A model generated the notes under the pieces. It had not been told where the DNA came from and did not search any database. It saw only the letters and a program-made list of their open reading frames with translations. 20,031 bases of DNA from an uncultured Acidobacteriota bacterium (GTDB lineage Bacteria; Acidobacteriota; Terriglobia; Terriglobales; CAINCZ01). Shown one piece after another: positions 14,106-20,031 of the stretch. Positions within the stretch are counted from its first letter, which is position 1; each line of letters begins with the position of its first letter. The position numbers were made by a program, and so were the translations under genes. Location: NCBI GenBank assembly GCA_903847195.1, contig CAINCZ010000105.1, positions 1 through 20,031 of the forward strand. The letters run 5' to 3'.

Positions 14106-16874
14106 ATGGGTGAAATTCAAGAGGGCCGCAGCCGCGGCTTGACGCGCCGGCACTTTCTCACCGCCGCTGCCGCTACCGCGGTTGTAGCGGCAGGCACCAA
14201 GTTGGTCGGCGGCCCCGGAGGTCTGCTGGTGGATATCGCCAGGGCGGCCACCGGCAACGGCACGGAAATCAAACCAAATTTTTGCAGCGGCTGTCACCAG
14301 CCGACCTGCGCCAACCTGGCCACGGTCACCAACGGCGTTCTGGTCGGACTGATGGGCGATCCCGCCAGCCCGGTCAACGAAGGTCGGCTCTGCCCGCGCG
14401 GCCTGGCTGCAATCAAGAGCCTCTATAACCCCTACCGGGTGAAGGCGCCGATGAAGCGCACCAACCCCAAGCACGGGCTGGAAGACGATCCCAAGTGGGT
14501 CGAAATCTCCTGGGATGAGGCGCTCAACACTACCGGAGCCAAGCTCAAGGAAGCGCGCGACTTCAATCCCGACAGCTTCGTCTTCTTCTACGGGTTCGGT
14601 TTTGAGGAGACGCGCCTGCCCTTCGCCCCGGCCTCCGGCACCGCCAACCTCATCGGTACCCCCGGACCGCTCTGCCCCGAGCACTTCTCCTCGCTGCACC
14701 TGAGCGGCACCATGCTGGACCGCATCGACCTCGAGCGCTGCAACTATACGGTCATCCTGGGCCGCAGCTTCGGCGCCGACTATGCCATCTCCAGCGGCAG
14801 CAGCAAGCACTTTGCCGACGCGATCGAGCGGGGCATGAAAGTGGTTTCGGTCAATCCCCTTTGCGACCGCCAGGGACAGGTCGGCGAATGGGTCCCCATT
14901 ATGCCTGGCACCGACGGAGCCTTCGCGCTTGCCCTGATCAACGTATTCATCTACGAGATCGGCAAGTACGACGAATGGTGGCTGAAGGTCCGCAGCAACG
15001 CGCCTTACCTGGTCGCCGACACCGTGCAGGAGATCAAGGGCAGCCGCGTCTACATGGAAGACTACGTCCGCGACCCCGGCTCGAAAAAGCCTCTGGTCTG
15101 GGATACCGCCAAGAACCGCGCCGTTCCCTTCGACAGTTCCAAGGGCGAGACCTACGCCTTGACCGGCACCTACACGGTGAACGGCAAGACGGTCAAGCCG
15201 TCCTTTCAACTGCTGAAGGAGCACGTCAAGCAGTTCACGCCCGAGTGGGCACAGAAGCAGACCACGATCCCGGCGGCCAAAATCCGCGAGATCGCCAACG
15301 ACCTGATTCGTGAAGCCAAGATCGGATCGTTCATCGATATCGATGGCTACAAGTTCCCGTACCGTCCGGCCTGCCTCAACATCGGCCGCGGTTCGGTAGC
15401 AAACCGCCTCGGCGAACAGGCCTACAAAGCCCTGTGCACGGTGAACGTGATGCTGGGCGCGGTGGACGTACCCGGTTCGATGCTGGGCTGCTCCAACCAA
15501 GCATGGTATCCGTACCTGCAGCCGGACGCGGACGGCATCCTGACCCCAAGCCACATCATGAAGGACCAGGTGGTGGGCATTGAATTCGAGTTCCCGCCGC
15601 GCAAGCTGGACATGGGTGGCATTTACCCGGTCAAGCACGCCACGCCGCACCTGGCGTGGAAGGCCATCGCCGATCCCGAAAAGTACCACATCAAGTTCCC
15701 GGTCAAGATGCTGATGCTGCACGCCGCGAACCCGATCGCTTGCAACGCGAACCGGGTCGACGTGCTCAAGGCGCTGGCGAAGATTCCCTTCGTGGTCAGC
15801 GTCGCCTATCACTTTGACGAGATCACGCAACTGGCGGACATGGTGCTGCCCGAGGACCACAGCCTCGAGCGCACGCAGATGTACCGCATGTTCCGCAATG
15901 AGAAGGACGCCACTGACGCTACCCGCGGCCTGACCGGGCTGTTGGTGAAACGGCCGGCGGTCAAGCGCACCTACAACACCATGAACGCCAACGACATCTT
16001 CATCCAGTTGGCGCAACGCGGAGGCTTCTTGCCGGCGCTCAACATGATGGTCAACAAGACCTCCATGCTCTGCCAGCCGACGCAAAAGGAGTTTCCCAAG
16101 GGTATGTCGGATGAGCAGGCGCTGCTGCCGGGCAAGCCATACACCTGGGACGAGATCGTCGAGCGCAAGATCAAGAGCGACTACGGCCTGACCGCCGGCT
16201 TCCAGGACTTCGCCAAATCGGCCTTCAAGGGCCATCAACTGGCGACCATCAAGGAAAGCTACAACTACTATTACGCGCCCGAGAATGCCATCCGCATGCC
16301 GATCTACTACCAAAAGCTAGCGCGCATCGGCAAAGAGATGCATGCCAACATGGCGAGGGTTGGGGCCACGATCCCCAACTGCGACAACGACGACATGCTG
16401 CGCCAGTACTCCGGCTTTACCCTCTGGTACGAGCCGTTGAACTTCGGCGTCACCAAGGAGCACCCGTTCAAGGTCACCAACTGGAAGACGCACTACATGG
16501 TGACCAATACCTACGGCAACATCGAGAACCCCTGGATCCAGGAAATTATCGACAAGTATGTGCCCGACCTGAAAGTGGTGCTCATCAACCGCGCCACGGC
16601 ACAGAAGATGGGCTTTGCGGAAGGGCAGGTGGTGAAGCTGGAGTCGCAATGGGGGCCCGGTTTCGTTACCGAAGGCAAGCTGCACCTGACCGAAATGATC
16701 CATCCGCAAGTCGTCGGCATCGGCGGCAATTTCGGCCGGTTCGGCAAGGACATGAACCCGATCGCCAAAGGCGGAGCGCAGTTCAACCAACTGGTATCGG
16801 GTGACGAAGCGACAATCGATCCAATCGGGGGAGGCCTCGACAATTCGCCGCGCGTTCGGCTGGTAAAGGTATAG
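14106..16874 (+). CDS. Molybdopterin oxidoreductase catalytic subunit (PhsA/PsrA-like, CISM family)
   Basis: A 922-residue Mo/W-bisPGD catalytic subunit, exported folded by the Tat system (LTRRHFLT at 12-19, cleavage probably near residue 47). An N-terminal [4Fe-4S] motif is C60-x2-C63-x4-C68-x27-C96, ending in CPRG. C190 in IGTPGPLCPEH is the likely molybdenum ligand, as in polysulfide and thiosulfate reductases. Central landmarks are GRSFGADYAISSG, CLNIGRGSVANRLGEQAYKA (a 20-residue landmark near 420-440) and ADMVLPEDHSLERTQ. The molydopterin dinucleotide-binding C-terminal domain ends with NFGRFGK and GGAQFNQL. The ATG at 14106 follows AGGAGG by 6 nt. It is first of four genes, followed by a ferredoxin subunit, a membrane anchor and a chaperone, so it is a respiratory periplasmic enzyme. 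Polysulfide, thiosulfate, tetrathionate or another oxyanion could be the substrate; I cannot decide. Confidence 0.88.
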   Translation: MGEIQEGRSRGLTRRHFLTAAAATAVVAAGTKLVGGPGGLLVDIARAATGNGTEIKPNFCSGCHQPTCANLATVTNGVLVGLMGDPASPVNEGRLCPRGLAAIKSLYNPYRVKAPMKRTNPKHGLEDDPKWVEISWDEALNTTGAKLKEARDFNPDSFVFFYGFGFEETRLPFAPASGTANLIGTPGPLCPEHFSSLHLSGTMLDRIDLERCNYTVILGRSFGADYAISSGSSKHFADAIERGMKVVSVNPLCDRQGQVGEWVPIMPGTDGAFALALINVFIYEIGKYDEWWLKVRSNAPYLVADTVQEIKGSRVYMEDYVRDPGSKKPLVWDTAKNRAVPFDSSKGETYALTGTYTVNGKTVKPSFQLLKEHVKQFTPEWAQKQTTIPAAKIREIANDLIREAKIGSFIDIDGYKFPYRPACLNIGRGSVANRLGEQAYKALCTVNVMLGAVDVPGSMLGCSNQAWYPYLQPDADGILTPSHIMKDQVVGIEFEFPPRKLDMGGIYPVKHATPHLAWKAIADPEKYHIKFPVKMLMLHAANPIACNANRVDVLKALAKIPFVVSVAYHFDEITQLADMVLPEDHSLERTQMYRMFRNEKDATDATRGLTGLLVKRPAVKRTYNTMNANDIFIQLAQRGGFLPALNMMVNKTSMLCQPTQKEFPKGMSDEQALLPGKPYTWDEIVERKIKSDYGLTAGFQDFAKSAFKGHQLATIKESYNYYYAPENAIRMPIYYQKLARIGKEMHANMARVGATIPNCDNDDMLRQYSGFTLWYEPLNFGVTKEHPFKVTNWKTHYMVTNTYGNIENPWIQEIIDKYVPDLKVVLINRATAQKMGFAEGQVVKLESQWGPGFVTEGKLHLTEMIHPQVVGIGGNFGRFGKDMNPIAKGGAQFNQLVSGDEATIDPIGGGLDNSPRVRLVKV

Positions 16875-16884
16875 GAGGACACAG

Positions 16885-17490
16885 ATGCGATACGGAATGG
16901 TTATCAGCCGGAAGCGGTGCATCGGGTGTGACGCCTGCACCGTCGCCTGCAAGCAGCAGAACGGCACCGGGCCGGGCGTCTTCTGGCGCAAGGTGGTCAA
17001 GCAGGAAAACGGCACCTATCCCACCGCCCGTTACGTTTTCACGCCGCTGCTCTGCAACCAGTGCGACGAGCCGCCCTGCCGCGATGTGTGCCCCGTCAAG
17101 GCCACCGTCAAGCAGGGCAACGGCATCGTCAACGTGGACGCCGACAAGTGTATTGGCTGCCGTTATTGCCAGGCAGCCTGCCCCTACGGCGCCCGTTATT
17201 TCATCAGCTCCACCACCGCGCCCTACTTCCCGGGCAAGGGCCTGACCCCGTATGAAAAGGTCGCCTACGCCAAGCATCAGGAAGGCACGGTGGGGAAGTG
17301 CAACTTCTGCGAGACGAGGGTGAAAGCGGGCCAGCAGCCTGCCTGCGTGCAGACCTGCCCGGCCAATGCGCTGACCTTCGGCGATCTCGACGATCCTAAT
17401 AGCGGGGCCTCCAAGTTGGTCGCCTCGAACAACGCTCAACCGCTCAGGCCGGAATCCGGCACTAAGCCCAGAGTCTTCTACTTCGGATAA
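16885..17490 (+). CDS. Four-cluster ferredoxin electron-transfer subunit (PsrB/PhsB/NrfC-like)
   Basis: A 201-residue protein with all sixteen cysteines for four [4Fe-4S] clusters: C12/15/18/22, C57/60/65/69, C89/92/95/99 and C139/142/154/158. This is the standard CISM beta subunit that wires the catalytic subunit to the membrane anchor. It has no signal peptide and is probably carried across the membrane by the Tat signal of the catalytic subunit, as known for related complexes. The ATG at 16885 is preceded by AGGAGG overlapping the stop region of the upstream gene (10-bp gap), and the next gene starts 12 bp after its stop. This is one operon. Confidence 0.93.
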   Translation: MRYGMVISRKRCIGCDACTVACKQQNGTGPGVFWRKVVKQENGTYPTARYVFTPLLCNQCDEPPCRDVCPVKATVKQGNGIVNVDADKCIGCRYCQAACPYGARYFISSTTAPYFPGKGLTPYEKVAYAKHQEGTVGKCNFCETRVKAGQQPACVQTCPANALTFGDLDDPNSGASKLVASNNAQPLRPESGTKPRVFYFG

Positions 17491-17502
17491 AGGAGCCCAG
17501 AC

Positions 17503-18570
17503 ATGGCGACCTCGGTAACTATGCAACGTGCCTCGAACGACCGCCCCTGGCTGATTGGCCTGGGCGTACTGGTCGTAATCGGGATCATTGCCTGGATCGT
17601 GCAGCTCGCGGTGGGCTTCGACGTTCTGGGCGTGGGACAAAGCGTCTCTTGGGGCGCTTATATCGCCACCTTCTTCCTGCTGGCGGGCGCCGGCAGCGGA
17701 CTCGTGGTGCTGGCGGCCACGGGCGACCTCAACGTATTTCCTGAACTGAAGGAATATCGCACCGAACTGCTGACGGGCGCGCTGGCCTGCTACGTTGCCG
17801 CCGGCTTCGCGGTGATGATGGACGTGGGCAAGCCGTGGAGGGCGCTCGCCTTCCTTTACTCGCCTAACTTCAAGTCGATGTTCGTCTGGGACTTTTACTT
17901 CCTGGCGATCTCGGTCATCCTCACGGTGATCTACCTGCTGCGTTCGCAGACGCGTAACGTGGCGCTGCTGGCGGGCGCAGCCTCGACGATCCTGATGATC
18001 GTCGAAGGCTGGATCCTGACGGTCACCGCGGGCACCGCCTTGTGGCACAACTCGATCATCCCGGTCGTCTTCCTGATCGAAGGTCTGATGACGGCGATGG
18101 CGCTGGTGCTGCTGCTGCGGGGCGTCGCGGGTGGTGCGGGCCAGGTGGTGCGCCGTGGACTGCTGCTGCTGTTGCCGATCATCTTCGTGCTGAGCTTCGT
18201 CGAGATGGTAGCCGTGCTCTACGGCGCCGACGTGGAAGCCGCCACGGCGATGATGGTGATGGTGGGTGGCAGCGTGGCTCCGTTCTACTGGCTGGCGCTG
18301 ATCCTGGGCGTGGCCGTGCCGTTCGGCCTGCTGGGCTGGGGCGGAACGACCGCGACGACGATCCGCGCGGCTTCCATTCTCACCATCGCCGGGGTCTTTG
18401 CGGCGAAGCTGAACCTGCTGGTTGCCGGACGCAGCGTGCCCTTCATGCATCCGGAAGCCACCTATGGTCCGAGCATCGTCGAGTTCGGCGGCGTCATTGG
18501 CGCCCTCGGCTTGGCTGCGCTGCTCTTCCTGCTGGGACTGAAGTATCTGCCCGGCTTCAAGAAGGCGTAA
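17503..18570 (+). CDS. NrfD/PsrC-type membrane anchor subunit
   Basis: A 355-residue polytopic membrane protein with about nine to ten helices, of the NrfD/PsrC/HybB family that exchanges electrons with membrane quinones. Landmarks are SWGAYIATFFLLAGAGSG (49-66), the helix-end DVGKPWR (107-113), and the C-terminal KLNLLVAGRSVP (302-313) and YGPSIVEFGGVIGALG (321-336), which corresponds to the conserved final helix region of the family. There is no heme-ligand pattern of the NarI type. AAGGAG precedes the ATG at 17503. Its presence shows that the complex is membrane-bound and quinone-linked. The 80-bp gap to the chaperone gene contains two hairpins. Confidence 0.9.
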   Translation: MATSVTMQRASNDRPWLIGLGVLVVIGIIAWIVQLAVGFDVLGVGQSVSWGAYIATFFLLAGAGSGLVVLAATGDLNVFPELKEYRTELLTGALACYVAAGFAVMMDVGKPWRALAFLYSPNFKSMFVWDFYFLAISVILTVIYLLRSQTRNVALLAGAASTILMIVEGWILTVTAGTALWHNSIIPVVFLIEGLMTAMALVLLLRGVAGGAGQVVRRGLLLLLPIIFVLSFVEMVAVLYGADVEAATAMMVMVGGSVAPFYWLALILGVAVPFGLLGWGGTTATTIRAASILTIAGVFAAKLNLLVAGRSVPFMHPEATYGPSIVEFGGVIGALGLAALLFLLGLKYLPGFKKA

Positions 18571-18582
18571 CGATCGGTGACC

Positions 18583-18607
18583 GGGCGCGGGCCATCGGCC
18601 TGCGCCC
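18583..18607 (+). terminator. Strong hairpin between anchor and chaperone genes (possible attenuator)
   Basis: GGGCGC-G-GGCC (18583-18593) pairs with GGCC-T-GCGCCC (18597-18607) around ATC, giving ten pairs with one G-T apposition. TTAATTCG follows, so a full T-run is lacking. It may partly terminate transcription or protect the 3' end of the upstream message, lowering chaperone expression relative to the structural genes. Confidence 0.5.
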
Positions 18608-18616
18608 TTAATTCGT

Positions 18617-18659
18617 GAGGGCCATTCTGAGCGACGAAAAGGAGCGAGGAGTGGCCCTC
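18617..18659 (+). promoter_or_regulatory. RNA hairpin covering the chaperone start codon
   Basis: GAGGGCCATTCT (18617-18628) can pair with GGAGTGGCCCTC (18648-18659), giving twelve pairs of which two are G-U in RNA. The GTG start (18651-18653) lies in the stem, and the Shine-Dalgarno AAGGAG (18639-18644) lies in the 19-nt loop. Translation initiation could therefore be controlled. The 5' half also resembles dispersed CATTCTGAGCGA-type repeats. Confidence 0.45.
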
Positions 18660-19433
18660 GTTTATCATGGGGCCGTTTTCACTCTGTCGCCATACGACAC
18701 ACGGAGCCGATACCTGGTGGAACCATCCGAAGACACTCCCCTGAGCCATGAAGAGCAGGCTGCCATTGCCCGCTCGCGCGCCGCGCTGTGCGCGTTTCTC
18801 AATATTCACTTCAACACGCTACCCGATGAGAGGTTCGTGGATCAACTGCGCGGGGTAGAGTTCAACCAGGCACTCGTTGCGCTGGCTGTCGAAGACAACG
18901 ACCCGGAAATGGCCAAGGGCGCAGCGCTCATGCGCGCCTTTGTTGGCGAGTACGCGAAGGTAAGGGCTGAGGATTTCGCGCAGGCACTCGGCGTCGACCG
19001 CACGAAGCTCTATCGTGGCGTTTCGCCCAGCTACGGCCCGCCCCCGCCGCACGAGGCCGTGTGGGACAAGCGTGTGCCTGACCCGGTGGCGGTGCTCAAG
19101 GCCCTGGCAGAGGTCTATGTCGCCGCCGGAGTCGGCATGGCCGAGCAGGCCCGCGAGCGGCTGGATTACATCGGGGTTGAACTGGACTTCCTCCGCCTGC
19201 TGGCCGTGCGCGAGATGGAAGCCTGGCAGGCCGGAAAGCCCGTCGAGGCGAAGCTCGTCATGGAACAGCAGCTGAGCTTCCTGCGCGACCACGTCGGCCG
19301 GTGGGTGCCTGAGTTTTTCGAAACGGCCTTCCCGCAGGCGCAGACCGATTTTTATCGCGGCCACCTCACGATGTTGCGCGGCTTCCTCGCTTCCGAGCAG
19401 CAGCGGTTGGAAGTGCTGGTGGAGAGCCTGTAA
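18651..19433 (+). CDS. TorD/DmsD-family molybdoenzyme chaperone
   Basis: A 260-residue all-helical cytosolic chaperone of the TorD/nitrate-reductase-delta superfamily, which binds the Tat signal of a molybdoenzyme and guides cofactor insertion before export. Landmarks are the hinge SYGPPPPHEAVW (127-138) and DYIGVELDFLRLL (172-184), equivalent to the family's conserved DHxxxELxFM region. It is the last gene of the CISM operon and its client should be the catalytic subunit encoded at 14106-16874. I chose the GTG at 18651 because AAGGAG (18639-18644) is well spaced. The frame is open back to a GTG at 18615, and a GTG at 18717 is a shorter alternative. The first 35 or so residues look unlike other TorD proteins, so the N-terminus is less certain. 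Confidence 0.85.
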   Translation: MALVYHGAVFTLSPYDTRSRYLVEPSEDTPLSHEEQAAIARSRAALCAFLNIHFNTLPDERFVDQLRGVEFNQALVALAVEDNDPEMAKGAALMRAFVGEYAKVRAEDFAQALGVDRTKLYRGVSPSYGPPPPHEAVWDKRVPDPVAVLKALAEVYVAAGVGMAEQARERLDYIGVELDFLRLLAVREMEAWQAGKPVEAKLVMEQQLSFLRDHVGRWVPEFFETAFPQAQTDFYRGHLTMLRGFLASEQQRLEVLVESL

Positions 19434-19535
19434 AGACGTAGATGGGCGCGAAGCAACCCCTTCCGGAGGGAGAGCACGAAAATAGCCCAGCGCGGAGCCG
19501 CAAGCGGAACCCTCGGAAAGCTGGCCGTTAGATGA

Positions 19536-19556
19536 TCCCGCCCCGGTGGGGCGGGA
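19536..19556. terminator. GC-rich hairpin at convergent junction
   Basis: TCCCGCCCC (19536-19544) and GGGGCGGGA (19548-19556) form a perfect 9-bp stem with a GGT loop. Neither strand has a T-run, so its role as a terminator for the CISM operon or the EGF-repeat gene is uncertain. Confidence 0.45.
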
Positions 19557-19596
19557 CGAACCTCGATGTCACACACATTCTGAACATGCAATCTTG

Positions 19597-19683
19597 TCAC
19601 GTTCCGCCCATGATCTTGCGCTTGTCCCCGGAGGAGATGGGCAGGCTCATCCGCTCGAGCCCGGACTGCCGCAGCATTTGCCG
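19597..19683 (-). pseudogene. Possible relic of an amidohydrolase C-terminus
   Basis: Directly after the EGF-gene stop, the minus strand encodes RQMLRQSGLERMSLPIS and then SGDKRKIMGGT before a stop at 19597. The pattern LPIS-x-DKRKIMGG is typical of the last turn of amidohydrolase-2 (PF04909) proteins, which usually end GGNxxRLL. A single-base shift at the GGC-GGA-ACG would read GGNVTRLHV, restoring that ending. Nothing of the catalytic barrel remains, so this would be a relic cut by a rearrangement. Resemblance is judged by eye over about 30 residues. Confidence 0.3.
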
Positions 19684-20031
19684 TTACCTCCGTGCTGCAG
19701 GAGTCTCGCAGTTCTCACCAGTGAATCCCGCGTTGCAGGTGCACCGGCTTGCCGGTGCGCCGGCGGTGCAGACGCCGTGGCCGGAGCAGGCGTTGGTGGT
19801 CGGACATGCCTGGACCTCGCAGCCCTCGCCGCTATAGCCCGCATTGCAGAAGCACTTGCCGTAGGCGAACACGCCATGACTGGAACAGGCGCTGGCCGTC
19901 GGCGCCACCGGAGTCTCGCACTGTTCGCCCGTGAATCCAGCGTTGCAGGTACAGCGGCTCGTCGGCGTGCCGGCGGTGCAGACGCCGTGGCCCGAGCAGG
20001 CGTTAGTGCTAGGACAAGTCTGGACCTCGCA
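19684..20031 (-). CDS. EGF-like repeat surface/secreted protein (partial, 5' end beyond window)
   Basis: The last 115 codons of a minus-strand gene whose start lies outside the window. It is built from cysteine-rich EGF-like modules: TNACSGHGVCTAG followed by SRCTCNAGFTGEQC, then SACSSHGVFAYG followed by KCFCNAGYSGEGC, then the first type again. A 70-residue (210-bp) unit repeats almost exactly, with CEVQTCPSTNACSGHGVC at the right edge and CEVQACPTTNACSGHGVC 210 bp later. Such modules fold through disulfides, so the protein should be exported and surface-exposed or secreted. The second module has Phe where a cysteine is expected (GVF for GVC). An ATG-like start near 19908 is not real; the codon there is GTG inside the repeat. 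Length and anchoring are unknown. Confidence 0.8.
   Translation of the reverse strand, partial: CEVQTCPSTNACSGHGVCTAGTPTSRCTCNAGFTGEQCETPVAPTASACSSHGVFAYGKCFCNAGYSGEGCEVQACPTTNACSGHGVCTAGAPASRCTCNAGFTGENCETPAARR
19684..20031 (-). repeat. 210-bp tandem repeat within the EGF-like gene
   Basis: The sequence beginning TGCGAGGTCCAG on the minus strand at 20031 recurs at 19821, exactly 210 bp on. High identity continues through the whole first EGF module. The array extends past the window edge. Such in-frame repeats can expand or contract by recombination. Confidence 0.75.

Larger units (their letters stand above)
19434..19683. other. Intergenic region between chaperone and EGF-repeat genes
   Basis: This 250-bp region lies between convergent genes. 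It contains a hairpin at 19536-19556 and, next to the EGF gene, a short minus-strand open frame that resembles an amidohydrolase tail; both are listed separately. I see nothing else interpretable in it. Confidence 0.5.

Noticed and set aside
13989..16313. A 774-codon minus-strand frame opposite the molybdoenzyme gene
   Set aside because: It is the antisense shadow of a strongly supported gene in GC-rich DNA; its Arg/Val/Asp-rich composition matches no family I recognise.
19457..19469. CCCTTCCGGAGGG quasi-palindrome after the chaperone gene as a terminator
   Set aside because: It is imperfect with no loop and no T-run; the hairpin at 19536-19556 is a better candidate.

Overview
The window looks like chromosomal DNA from a GC-rich bacterium, most likely an Acidobacteriota. 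I infer this from three things: a Crp/Fnr regulator with an N-terminal CxxC...C motif of a type I associate with that phylum, a YVTN/YncE-type lipoprotein, and GGGTGCCCC-type intergenic palindromes. Only database searches could confirm the phylum. I saw no phage genes, transposase, CRISPR array, tRNA or rRNA.

Left part (1-8304). A stand-alone response-regulator receiver protein is followed by a Crp/Fnr-family regulator. That regulator has FNR-like cysteines, a CRP-like recognition helix and a perfect TGTGA-N6-TCACA site just upstream. Next come a convergent DUF92 (phytol-kinase-like) membrane protein, a YVTN beta-propeller lipoprotein, a stand-alone GTP cyclohydrolase II (ribA), and a Tat-exported multicopper oxidase. 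The oxidase is divergent from an HTH-XRE regulator fused to a periplasmic-binding-protein-like domain, and the shared intergenic region carries paired inverted motifs. Three hairpin terminators separate these units.

Middle part (8329-13496, minus strand). This is an aromatic 2-oxoacid module. iorA, iorB, a phenylacetate-CoA ligase (paaK) and a tandem ACT-domain protein overlap by 4-20 nt and clearly form one operon. A class I/II aminotransferase follows 183 bp further on, across a palindromic repeat. Together they can interconvert aromatic amino acids, arylpyruvates, arylacetyl-CoAs and arylacetates. The IorA protein stops before the C-terminal two-cluster ferredoxin domain that this subunit normally carries.

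A 609-bp divergent intergenic region (13497-14105) carries three direct repeats at an exact 20-bp period and two interleaved (pseudoknot-order) 9-bp inverted repeats.

Right part (14106-19433, plus strand). This is a complete complex iron-sulfur molybdoenzyme (CISM) operon: a Tat-exported molybdopterin catalytic subunit, a four-cluster ferredoxin subunit, an NrfD/PsrC-type quinone-linked membrane anchor, and a TorD-family chaperone. The architecture is that of polysulfide, thiosulfate or tetrathionate reductases, but I cannot assign the substrate. The chaperone start codon lies in a predicted 12-bp RNA hairpin, preceded by a second strong hairpin. The window ends in the 3' part of a minus-strand gene for an extracellular EGF-like repeat protein. 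Just past its stop codon is what may be the relic tail of an amidohydrolase.

Taken together, the right half is suited to anaerobic life: arylpyruvate oxidation (or its biosynthetic reverse) next to a respiratory molybdoenzyme. A Crp/Fnr-type redox regulator lies elsewhere in the window. The functional links between these units are inference.
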